Below, piece by piece: positions 1 through 7,340 of a DNA stretch of 10,435 bases (the first letter of the stretch is position 1; every line of letters starts with the position of its first letter). The notes beneath the pieces are model-generated. The model searched no databases. It saw nothing but the letters and a program-made list of their open reading frames with translations, and had not been told where the DNA came from. The stretch is from Acidobacteriota bacterium (GTDB taxonomy: Bacteria > Acidobacteriota > Terriglobia > Terriglobales > Acidobacteriaceae). The position numbers were made by a program, and so were the translations under genes. Location: assembly GCA_021851465.1 (NCBI GenBank), contig JAJZDL010000099.1, positions 1 to 10,435 of the forward strand. The letters run 5' to 3'.

Positions 1-45
1 CGCCCCACCCCCAACCCCCTCATCGAACTCCCCGAGGACGAATAG
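1..45 (+). CDS. C-terminal end of an upstream gene, probably ilvB (partial)
   Basis: An open frame entering from the left edge encodes RPTPNPLIELPEDE and stops at TAG 43-45. The codons are GC-rich like ilvH and ilvC, and unlike the AT-rich gene that follows. Only 14 residues are visible, so no domain can be named. The guess that this is the acetolactate synthase large subunit rests on context: ilvH and ilvC follow on the same strand, and ilvB normally precedes them. The proline-rich, acidic tail is compatible with that but not diagnostic. Confidence 0.5.
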   Translation, partial: RPTPNPLIELPEDE

Positions 46-73
46 CCCGCTATACGAGTGATGGAGCAAACTA

Positions 74-1027
74 ATGTCTCTAGGAAAGTTAAAGAAAATC
101 GACCTCCGGGAAGAATGGAAGCATGAAGCCAATGACTTCACCAGTTGGCTCTCTCAAGAGGGGAATCTCCGATTGCTTGGAGATGAGATTGGTTACGAAA
201 TTGTCTTGATAAAAACAGAAGCCAAGGTTGGCAATTTCAATGTTGACATCCTCGCCGAGGAAGAAAATAGCAAGAAGAAAATTGTCATTGAGAACCAACT
301 TGAGATTACGGATCACGATCATCTCGGAAAACTCATTACATACGCTTCTGGCCATGCAGCGAACGTTGCTATTTGGGTTGTTAGGGATGTGCGTGAGGAA
401 CATCGAAAAGCAGTTGATTGGTTAAATGAACATACAGTAGATGGTATTGAATTCTATCTGCTTAAAATTGAGTTATGGCAGATAGGCGAATCGCCATATG
501 CCCCTAAATTTGAAATCATTTGTAAGCCGAACGATTGGGCGAGAGCAGTCAAGGAATCATCCGAACCGGGTACATTGAGCGAGACGAACCTCAATCAACT
601 CGAGTTCTGGACACAATTCAAGAGATTTGCTCTTGAGAAGAAGTCAACTATTAACTTGCAAAAGCCATCTCCCCAGCATTGGGCATACATCAGCATAGGA
701 AGTGCTGAAGCCTGCATGTCTCTCACAATCAATTCTGTTAAAAGTGTCATCGGTTGCGAAGTCTATATCTATAACAATAAAGCTCTCTACGCCCAACTTT
801 TGACACATAAAGAAGAAATTGAAGGTGAACTTGGGGAGCAAGCTAAGTGGATGGAACTGCCGGGGAAGAAGGCCAGCAGAATCAAAGTATCAAAAATGGC
901 AGATTTCAATGACAAGGGAAAGTGGATGGAACAGTTTTCGTGGTTACTAAAGGAAGCTGAGAACTTTCATCAGACATTTCCAAAATACCTAAAGCTCGGG
1001 CCACTTCAACCCGCAGAAACTAACTAG
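74..1027 (+). CDS. DUF4268 protein with PD-(D/E)XK nuclease-like N-terminus
   Basis: This 317-residue protein resembles the stand-alone DUF4268 family. Its N-terminal part (about 35-130) carries a restriction-endonuclease-like core: GNFNVDIL with Asp58, then IVIENQ with Glu73 and Gln75, matching the D...E-x-Q variant of the PD-(D/E)XK site, followed by TDHDHLGKLITYASG (79-93). The C-terminal part (about 176-305) is the DUF4268 region, starting FWTQFKRFALEK and containing PSPQHWAYISIG. No signal peptide or membrane segment is seen, so it should be cytoplasmic. The start is ATG 74 with GGAG at 63-66, spaced 7 bases. Base composition is strikingly low in G+C (30-52% in sampled 60-base stretches) compared with its neighbours, which suggests horizontal acquisition. 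It lies 28 bases after the presumed ilvB stop and 25 bases before ilvH, so it is probably co-transcribed with them. Nuclease activity and a defence role are inference; the biological function of the family is poorly known. Confidence 0.9.
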   Translation: MSLGKLKKIDLREEWKHEANDFTSWLSQEGNLRLLGDEIGYEIVLIKTEAKVGNFNVDILAEEENSKKKIVIENQLEITDHDHLGKLITYASGHAANVAIWVVRDVREEHRKAVDWLNEHTVDGIEFYLLKIELWQIGESPYAPKFEIICKPNDWARAVKESSEPGTLSETNLNQLEFWTQFKRFALEKKSTINLQKPSPQHWAYISIGSAEACMSLTINSVKSVIGCEVYIYNNKALYAQLLTHKEEIEGELGEQAKWMELPGKKASRIKVSKMADFNDKGKWMEQFSWLLKEAENFHQTFPKYLKLGPLQPAETN

Positions 1028-1052
1028 CAACAGATCACAAGGACATACCCCC

Positions 1053-1637
1053 ATGCTCCACACCTTCGTAGCCCTCGTTCAAGACAAGCCCGGCGTCCTC
1101 ACTCGCGTTGCATCGCTCTTTCGCCGACTCAGCATTAACATCGTCTCGCTCACCGTCGGCGAGAGCGAACAGCCGGACACCTCGCGCATGACCATCGTCT
1201 GCGAGGCCCCCGAGCACGCCGCCGACCGCATCCGCGCTTCGCTCTATAAACTCGAAATCACCGTCGATGTCGATGAGGTGGGCCGCAGCGAAGCCGTCAT
1301 CCGCGAGCTGTGCCTCATCAAGGTCGCCGCCGGCCCCAACGCGCCCAACGGCCTGCACTCCCGCTCCCAGATCTTCGAGCTGGCCAACGTCTTCCGCGCC
1401 CGCGTCGTCGATCTCGCCACCGACTCGATCATGCTGGAGATGACCGGAAGCTCCAGCAAGATCGAGGGCCTCGTCCAGGTCCTGCGCGAGTCCAACTACA
1501 CCATCCTCGAAGTCTCGCGCACGGGCCGCATGGCCATGCGCCGCGGCAAGCACACCAGCCGCGTCCTCAAGGCCCTGGGCCAGGCCAACGGCAGCGGCGA
1601 TTCCTCGGCCAGGCCCAGATCCACCGCCAAGGCCTGA
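1053..1637 (+). CDS. ilvH: Acetolactate synthase small (regulatory) subunit
   Basis: This is the regulatory subunit of acetohydroxyacid synthase, the first common enzyme of valine, leucine and isoleucine synthesis. It activates the large subunit and confers valine feedback inhibition. The 194-residue protein has an N-terminal ACT domain (about 3-78) with the DKPGVLTRVASLF signature; Gly14 and Asn29 match residues known to matter for valine binding in E. coli IlvH, followed by SLTVGESEQPDTSRMTIV. The family C-terminal domain spans about 84-160 (ELCLIKVAA, SQIFELANVFRARVVDL). A basic, Ser/Gly/Ala-rich tail of about 30 residues extends past the usual end. ATG 1053 is preceded by AAGGA at 1039-1043, spaced 9 bases. 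ilvC begins 62 bases downstream, consistent with one operon. Some annotations would call it ilvN. Confidence 0.97.
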   Translation: MLHTFVALVQDKPGVLTRVASLFRRLSINIVSLTVGESEQPDTSRMTIVCEAPEHAADRIRASLYKLEITVDVDEVGRSEAVIRELCLIKVAAGPNAPNGLHSRSQIFELANVFRARVVDLATDSIMLEMTGSSSKIEGLVQVLRESNYTILEVSRTGRMAMRRGKHTSRVLKALGQANGSGDSSARPRSTAKA

Positions 1638-1699
1638 CGCCGTCGCGCGCTGCATTCTTCATTTCAGCTACCATTACAAGTAAAGGAAAACCAACCAAC

Positions 1700-2725
<1,026 letters not shown>

Positions 2726-2742
2726 TCAACTCCGCAATTCAC

Positions 2743-2789
2743 GCAAAACGCATGGGCCCCTCCATTGTGGAGAGGCCCATGCGTTTTGC
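2743..2789. terminator. Long hairpin, probable bidirectional terminator
   Basis: Bases 2743-2758 are the perfect reverse complement of 2774-2789 (16 pairs). After one C/A mismatch (2759/2773), 2760-2764 pair with 2768-2772, leaving a 3-base loop. The outer stem carries AAAA on the left and TTTT on the right, so each strand has a U-rich 3' arm. It lies between the converging ilvC (stop at 2725) and CoA-transferase (stop at 2834), where one structure could serve both. There is no long U-run beyond the stem, so termination efficiency is uncertain. Confidence 0.8.
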
Positions 2790-2833
2790 AGTGATTCTTC
2801 GCTTGCGAAGCCGCTGCCTGCAATCTTGCTCGA

Positions 2834-4372
2834 TTACTCCGTCTCCTGCCGAAGCATCTTGCCGGTGCGCTGGTAGCGGCTGTGCCAGCTCAGGCTCTCG
2901 GCCAGCAGGTGCGGTGTGTGCTTTCCGCCGGCAAGTCTGTACGAGCGGTTGTAGTAGTCCTGCAGCGCCGCGCGATACTCCGGATGCGAGCAGTTCTCGA
3001 TGATGAGCCGGGCCCGCTGCGTTGGCGAAAGCCCGCGCAGGTCCGCCAGCCCCTGCTCCGTCACCACCACCGATACGTCGTGCTCGGTGTGGTCCACATG
3101 CGAAACCATCGGCACAATCGTCGAGATCGTCCCATGCTGCGCCGTCGATGGAGCCATGAAGATCGAGAGGAACCCGTTGCGCGCAAAATCGCCCGAGCCG
3201 CCGATGCCGTTCATGATGCTCGATCCCATGATGTGCGTCGAGTTCACGTTGCCGTAGATGTCCGCCTCGATCATGCCGTTCATGGCGATCACGCCCAGCC
3301 GGCGGATGATCCCCGGATGGTTCGAGATCTCCTGCGAGCGCAGCACAATGCGGTCGCGGAACTCGCCGATGCGCGGCATCACCTGCGCGGTCCCGTCGGG
3401 GCTCAGCGAGAACGCCGTAGCCGACGCGCTGATCATCTTGCCCGACTGCAACAGGCTGACCAGGCCGTCCTGGATGACCTCCGTATACGCGGTCAGGTCG
3501 TTGAACGGCCCCTTCTCCAACCCATACAGGACCGCGTTGGCAATGTTGCCCACCCCGGATTGCAGCGGCAGCAGCGAGGGCGGAAGGCGGCCCTTCTTCA
3601 CCTCGTTGTCCAGAAACTCCAGAATGTTTGCCGCAATCTTCCGCGAGTTCTCATCCGGCGCCTTGAACGGGCTGGAGCGGTCCGTCGAGTCGGTATGCAC
3701 CACGCCGATCACCTTCTCCACGGGGATTCTCAGGTACGGCTCCCCAATCCGCTGGCTCACCGAGGTCAGCGGAATCGGGTCTCGATACGGCGGGCGCCCC
3801 AGGCCGTAGTAGAGATCGTGCATCCCCTCCAGTTCCATCGGCTGCGCCGAGTTGACCTCCAGAATCACCTTCTCCGCGCAGTCGATCCAGGTCTGGTTGT
3901 TGCCCACCGACGTGCTCGGAACCACCCGACCATCTTCCAGCACCGCCGTCACCTCGATCAGCGCCAGGTCGAGTTTGCCCAGAAATCCGTACTCCACGAT
4001 CTGCCCCACCTGGCTCAGATGCATGTCCGTGTACTGCATCTCGCCGGCGTTGATCAGCTTGCGTGTGATGGGGTCCGACTGGTACGGCAGGCGCATCTGC
4101 ATCCCGCCCACCATGGCCAGCGCGCCATCCAACTCCGGCCCGGTCGATGCACCGGTGAAGACGTTCACCTTGAATCTCTGCCCGCGCAGGTGCGCATCCG
4201 TGATGCGCCGCGCCAAGGCCATCGGCACGGCCTTCGGGTATCCCGAGCCGGTAAAGCCGCTCATCCCGATCTGCCAGCCGGGCTGGATCAGCGCGGCCGC
4301 TTCTTCCCCACTCATCACGCGTTGCGCTATGGCTGCATTCTGTACTCTGTTGCCTCTGGAACTGGACGGCAT
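2834..4372 (-). CDS. Succinyl-CoA:acetate CoA-transferase / acetyl-CoA hydrolase family
   Basis: This belongs to the class I CoA-transferase family that includes AarC, Cat1 and yeast Ach1. These enzymes move CoA between succinyl-CoA and acetate (or propionate) through a glutamyl-CoA intermediate; AarC replaces succinyl-CoA synthetase in acetic acid bacteria. With ATG 4372 as start the protein has 512 residues, near family length. Visible motifs are GMSGFTGSGYPK near the N-terminus, QSGVGNIANAV (about 271-281), AYTEVIQDG with the likely catalytic Glu298, GGSGDFARN ending at about 399, and the C-terminal MVSHVDHTEHD...VTEQGLADLRGLSP block. The frame is open further upstream, with TTG 4441, ATG 4435 and ATG 4408 also available. 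I prefer 4372 because it leaves the normal short lead-in to MSGEEAA and has a purine-rich AGAAAGAAG just upstream. It is co-oriented with mdh and icd but separated from mdh by 327 bases holding a promoter-like TATAAT. Substrate preference cannot be read with certainty. Confidence 0.94.
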   Translation of the reverse strand: MPSSSRGNRVQNAAIAQRVMSGEEAAALIQPGWQIGMSGFTGSGYPKAVPMALARRITDAHLRGQRFKVNVFTGASTGPELDGALAMVGGMQMRLPYQSDPITRKLINAGEMQYTDMHLSQVGQIVEYGFLGKLDLALIEVTAVLEDGRVVPSTSVGNNQTWIDCAEKVILEVNSAQPMELEGMHDLYYGLGRPPYRDPIPLTSVSQRIGEPYLRIPVEKVIGVVHTDSTDRSSPFKAPDENSRKIAANILEFLDNEVKKGRLPPSLLPLQSGVGNIANAVLYGLEKGPFNDLTAYTEVIQDGLVSLLQSGKMISASATAFSLSPDGTAQVMPRIGEFRDRIVLRSQEISNHPGIIRRLGVIAMNGMIEADIYGNVNSTHIMGSSIMNGIGGSGDFARNGFLSIFMAPSTAQHGTISTIVPMVSHVDHTEHDVSVVVTEQGLADLRGLSPTQRARLIIENCSHPEYRAALQDYYNRSYRLAGGKHTPHLLAESLSWHSRYQRTGKMLRQETE

Positions 4373-4476
4373 CGAAACTTCTTTCTCTCTACGAACGAGG
4401 TGCAACATACAAATCTCAACGAATTCCTGGAACATCGACAAAGGTGCAGTCCAGGCTGCCGCATGGCAACAAAAAA

Positions 4477-4482
4477 ATTATA
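4477..4482 (-). promoter_or_regulatory. Candidate -10 box of the CoA-transferase promoter
   Basis: On the - strand a perfect TATAAT lies in a very GC-rich surrounding, immediately followed by six more T residues. The sequence 16-18 bases upstream (around CACGGT) is a poor -35 match, so the promoter may need an activator or be weak. Transcription would start near 4470, giving a leader of about 98 bases to ATG 4372. Confidence 0.5.
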
Positions 4483-4615
4483 TCCCGCACTCCACGCGCA
4501 CCGTGTGCCGCGCGTCACCCTCCATGCGCATCGTCATGGGGCGAATCTCCAGGCACGCCGCCACTCGAGCACATCCGTGCCAAAGGGTTCTTCCCAACCC
4601 CATCGAATATTGAGT

Positions 4616-4662
4616 TGTCATCCAGAGTGCGTCTCTCGATAGCGAAGGGCCCCGTATTTTTC
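4616..4662 (+). repeat. Possible degenerate copy of a dispersed intergenic repeat
   Basis: The stretch beginning TGTCATCCAGAGTGCG and continuing to GATAGCGAAGGGCCCCGTAT resembles, from memory, the widespread TGTCATCCTGAGCGAAGCGAAGGACC-like intergenic sequences of acidobacterial genomes. Only one copy is in the window, so the repeat nature cannot be shown here. Confidence 0.3.
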
Positions 4663-4699
4663 GCACGGAATACGATGCCCATCGCAACGAGAACGCGTC

Positions 4700-5629
4700 C
4701 TACGCCATCCCAATCACCGAGCACAACTCCTTCACGGAGTCCGCGCTCTTCTGCAATGCGGCCTGCTCCTGCGCCGTCAGCTTGATCTCGACGATCTGTT
4801 CGATGCCTCCCGCGCCCAGCTTGCACGGCACCCCGATGTACAGCCCTGAGATCCCGTACTCGCCCTCCAGATAGGCCGCGCACGGCAGGATCTTTTTCTT
4901 GTCTTTCAGGATCGCCTCGACCATCTCGGTCGTCGCGGCAGAGGGCGCATAGTACGCGCTGCCCGTCTTCAGGTACTTCACAATCTCCGCGCCGCCATCG
5001 CGCGTGCGCTGCACCATCGCCTCCAGCCGCTCCGGCGCAATCAGTTCGGTGATCGGAATCCCCGCCACGCTGGAGTAGCGCGAGAGCGGCACCATGGTGT
5101 CCCCATGCCCGCCCAGCACGAACGCCGTCACATTCTCCACCGACACGCGCAGCTCCTGCGCGATGAACGTGCGGAAGCGCGCCGAATCCAGCACGCCTGC
5201 CATCCCGATCACGCGCTCGCGCGGCAGCCCCGATTGCTTGTACGCCGTCTGCGCCATCGCATCCAGTGGGTTCGACACCACAATCAGAATTGTCTGCGGA
5301 GACAGGGCCACCACCTTCGACACCACGTCGCTCATGATCTTGAAGTTCGTATTCAACAGGTCGTCGCGGCTCATCCCCGGCTTGCGCGCGATCCCTGCCG
5401 TGATCACCACCACATCCGAGTTCGCAGTCTCCGCGTAGTCGTTTGTGCCAATGATCGACACATCCTGTTTTGCGATCGGCATCGCCTCCGCCAGGTCCAG
5501 CCCCTTGCCCTGCGGCACGCCCTCGATCACATCCAGCAACACCACATCCGCCAGCTCCTTCGCCGCGATCCAGTGCGCTGTCGTCGCCCCCACATTCCCC
5601 GAACCCACAACCGTTACCTTCTTCCGCAT
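4700..5629 (-). CDS. mdh: Malate dehydrogenase, LDH-like type
   Basis: This is the NAD-dependent interconversion of malate and oxaloacetate in the TCA cycle. The 309-residue protein has the Rossmann motif GSGNVGATTA (9-18) and Asp33 at the end of the second strand (VLLDV), which favours NAD. The active-site loop AGIARKPGMSRDDLL contains Arg81 and Arg87; the RKPGM form is typical of malate rather than lactate dehydrogenases. Asp148 and Arg151 (LDSARF) and the catalytic His175 in GGHGDTMVPL complete the site. The frame is open far upstream into icd, but the ATG at 5629 gives MRKKVTVVGSGNVG, the standard family N-terminus, with AGGGA spaced 8 bases upstream. It starts 83 bases after the icd stop on the same strand, so the two TCA enzymes are probably one transcript. 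Confidence 0.97.
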   Translation of the reverse strand: MRKKVTVVGSGNVGATTAHWIAAKELADVVLLDVIEGVPQGKGLDLAEAMPIAKQDVSIIGTNDYAETANSDVVVITAGIARKPGMSRDDLLNTNFKIMSDVVSKVVALSPQTILIVVSNPLDAMAQTAYKQSGLPRERVIGMAGVLDSARFRTFIAQELRVSVENVTAFVLGGHGDTMVPLSRYSSVAGIPITELIAPERLEAMVQRTRDGGAEIVKYLKTGSAYYAPSAATTEMVEAILKDKKKILPCAAYLEGEYGISGLYIGVPCKLGAGGIEQIVEIKLTAQEQAALQKSADSVKELCSVIGMA

Positions 5630-5712
5630 CCGTCTCTTCCCTTCGCCCACCGCTTCTCGTAATAGTGCATGGTTATTCTCGTCGCCTGGCGTTCGCGTGG
5701 CCGTGACGCGTG

Positions 5713-7113
5713 TCACATGTTCTCGATCATCCGCGTCGCAAACTCGCTGGTCTTGGCCTTGGTTGCGCCCTCCATCGACCGCTCGAAGTCGTACGTCACA
5801 AACTTCTGCGCAATCGTCTTCTCCATCGAGCGTTCGATCAGGCGCGCCGCCTCCGTCCATCCCAGAAAATCGAAGAGCATCACGCCGGAGAGCATTACCG
5901 AACCGGGATTGATCACGTCCCTGTCCGCGTACTTCGGTGCCGTCCCATGCGTCGCCTCGAAGACTGCGTAGCCGTCGCCGACGTTTCCACCCGGCGCGAT
6001 GCCAAGCCCGCCCACCTGCGCCGCCGCCGCGTCCGAGATGTAGTCGCCGTTCAGGTTGGTCGTCGCCAGCACTGAGTAGTCCCCCGGACGCAGGATGATC
6101 TGCTGAAAGATCGAGTCGGCAATGCGGTCGTTCACCAGCACCTTCTGCTTCCATTTGCCGCCGCCGTGCGTCTCGCCGATGCTCGCCAGAACTTCCTTCA
6201 CCTCGGCCACCACCGCCTCGCCAAACTCCTTCGACGCAAACTCGATCCCCGGTTCAATCAGCGCTGCATTCTCCTCCGCCGTCAACTTCGGGTTCGCCTC
6301 CAGGTTGCCCAGGATCCAGCTCTCGCGCTCGGTCACGGTCTGCGCGCGGAACTCCTGGGTCGCCACCTCATAGCCCCACTCGCGGAAGGCGCCCTCGGTA
6401 AACTTCTGGATGTTTCCCTTGTGGACCAGTGTCACGGTCTTGCGGCCTTCCTTCAGCGCAAACGCGATCGCTGCGCGCACCAGCCGCTTCGAACCGGTAA
6501 TCGAGATCGGCTTGATGCCCACGCCCGAGTCCAGCCGCACCCGCTTCTTGGTGCCCTTCAACATCTCGTCGTTCACAAACGAGATCATCTTCGCAGCCTC
6601 CGGAGTCCCCTCGCGAAACTCGATCCCCGCGTAGATGTCCTCCGTGTTCTCGCGGAAGATCACGATGTCCAGCCTCTCCGGGTGCTTCACCGGGCTGGGC
6701 ACGCCCGCGTAGTACTTCACCGGGCGGATGCACTGGTACAGGTCCATCAACTGCCGCAGGGCAACGTTCAGGCTGCGAATTCCACCCCCGATCGGGGTCG
6801 TCAGCGGCCCCTTGATCGACACGCGAAAGTCCATCGTCGCCTTCACCGTATCGTCGGGCAGCCACTCTCCGGTCTTGCGATAGCTCTTCTCGCCGGCCAG
6901 CACCTCGTACCACTCCACGCGCCGCTTGCCGCCGTACGCCTTCTCCACCGCCGCGTCGAAGGCGCGCTTGGAGGCCCGCCAGATGTCGCGCCCAGTGCCG
7001 TCGCCCTCTATGAATGGAATGATCGGATGATCTGGAACTGTGTAGGTGCCGTTTGCATATTCGATGGCCTTGCCATTTGCCGGTACGGGAATCCCGTTAT
7101 AACTCGTCTGCAT
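5713..7113 (-). CDS. icd: Isocitrate dehydrogenase, NADP-dependent
   Basis: This enzyme performs oxidative decarboxylation of isocitrate to 2-oxoglutarate in the TCA cycle. The 466-residue protein aligns by eye with E. coli Icd (416 residues). Substrate residues are Ser114, Asn116, Arg120 (in GIRSLNVALRQ), Arg130, Arg154, Tyr161 and Lys232. Mg ligands are Asp333, Asp357 and Asp361 (LNGDYISDA). NADP-selective residues are retained: Lys394-Tyr395 (HGTAPKY), Tyr441 and Arg445 (YDFER). Ser114 matches the E. coli serine phosphorylated by AceK; no kinase gene is seen here. About 48 extra residues lie between Lys232 and Asp333 (roughly 260-318), which resembles my recollection of the longer cyanobacterial enzymes. 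ATG 7113 is preceded by GGAG, spaced 12 bases. mdh follows 83 bases downstream. Confidence 0.98.
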   Translation of the reverse strand: MQTSYNGIPVPANGKAIEYANGTYTVPDHPIIPFIEGDGTGRDIWRASKRAFDAAVEKAYGGKRRVEWYEVLAGEKSYRKTGEWLPDDTVKATMDFRVSIKGPLTTPIGGGIRSLNVALRQLMDLYQCIRPVKYYAGVPSPVKHPERLDIVIFRENTEDIYAGIEFREGTPEAAKMISFVNDEMLKGTKKRVRLDSGVGIKPISITGSKRLVRAAIAFALKEGRKTVTLVHKGNIQKFTEGAFREWGYEVATQEFRAQTVTERESWILGNLEANPKLTAEENAALIEPGIEFASKEFGEAVVAEVKEVLASIGETHGGGKWKQKVLVNDRIADSIFQQIILRPGDYSVLATTNLNGDYISDAAAAQVGGLGIAPGGNVGDGYAVFEATHGTAPKYADRDVINPGSVMLSGVMLFDFLGWTEAARLIERSMEKTIAQKFVTYDFERSMEGATKAKTSEFATRMIENM

Positions 7114-7136
7114 GTGTGTGTGTCACTCCAAAATTG

Positions 7137-7175
7137 CCAGATCGTCAAGCCAGATTGCCAATCCAAATTGCCAAT
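7137..7175 (-). repeat. 13-base imperfect tandem repeat, three units, upstream of icd
   Basis: Read on the - strand, the units are ATTGGCAATTTGG, ATTGGCAATCTGG and CTTGACGATCTGG, followed by a partial fourth CAATTTTGG that leads into the ribosome site of icd. Units 1 and 2 differ at one base, units 2 and 3 at three. The last unit ends 23 bases before the icd ATG, so the array probably lies in the 5' leader or promoter. Confidence 0.85.
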
Positions 7176-7202
7176 GTAGACCGGCATTTTCAGGCTACCA
7201 CC

Positions 7203-7281
7203 CGCTCGACTCGCATGGCAAAGACGCCGAATACCGCGCAGGTTGAAACAGGATGCAGGCTGGGGAAGACGCTCGACTCGC
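7203..7281 (+). repeat. Spaced 12-base direct repeat CGCTCGACTCGC
   Basis: The identical 12-mer occurs at 7203-7214 and 7270-7281, with start points 67 bases apart, in the noncoding region upstream of icd. Possible regulatory half-sites, or chance; only two copies were noticed. Confidence 0.7.
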
Positions 7282-7340
7282 CGTAGGACGCCACTGCTCT
7301 CGTTTGTACGCCCACTCAAAGGCGCTTCGTCCGCAGGCCC

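Larger units (their letters stand above)
4373..4699. other. 327-base intergenic region between mdh and the CoA-transferase gene
   Basis: No convincing gene lies here; open frames on either strand lack recognisable products and have poor codon structure. The right end (4616-4662) looks like a dispersed acidobacterial repeat. A small inverted repeat (CGTATT 4654-4659 with AATACG 4670-4675) sits downstream of mdh but has no U-run after it, so it is a poor terminator. The left half holds a TATAAT on the - strand followed by a T-run, and a leader of about 100 bases for the CoA-transferase gene. That leader contains several possible starts and a short overlapping reading frame from ATG 4465. Confidence 0.6.
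7114..7340. promoter_or_regulatory. icd upstream region with repeats
   Basis: These 227 bases separate the MerR-type gene from icd, both on the - strand. They are less GC-rich near icd and hold two repeat structures (a 13-base tandem repeat and a spaced 12-base direct repeat). No convincing -35/-10 pair could be picked by eye; TTGACG within the tandem repeat has no good -10 partner. No strong terminator follows the MerR gene, so read-through into icd is possible. Confidence 0.45.

Noticed and set aside
1035..1655. Long open frame on the - strand opposite ilvH, and similar ones opposite ilvC and the CoA-transferase
   Set aside because: High G+C with strong third-position bias opens antisense frames. 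The translations are Arg/Gly/Ala/His-rich with no recognisable domain, while the opposite strand encodes clear enzymes.
1310..1699. Upstream extension of ilvC from position 1310
   Set aside because: It overlaps ilvH in another frame and yields a Pro/Arg/Gln-rich stretch absent from the family; ATG 1700 matches the family N-terminus.
5703..5716. GTGAC-GCGT-GTCAC hairpin at the end of icd as a terminator
   Set aside because: Only a 5-base stem, it overlaps the stop codon and has no U-run, and mdh follows 83 bases on; read-through is more likely.
5630..6154. Upstream extension of mdh inside icd
   Set aside because: It is the shadow frame of icd; the family N-terminus MRKKVTVVGSGNVG begins at 5629 behind a good ribosome site.
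7008..7319. 103-residue frame on the - strand covering the icd upstream region
   Set aside because: It overlaps the icd start in another frame, has no family resemblance, and its Ser/Arg/Cys-rich translation looks noncoding.
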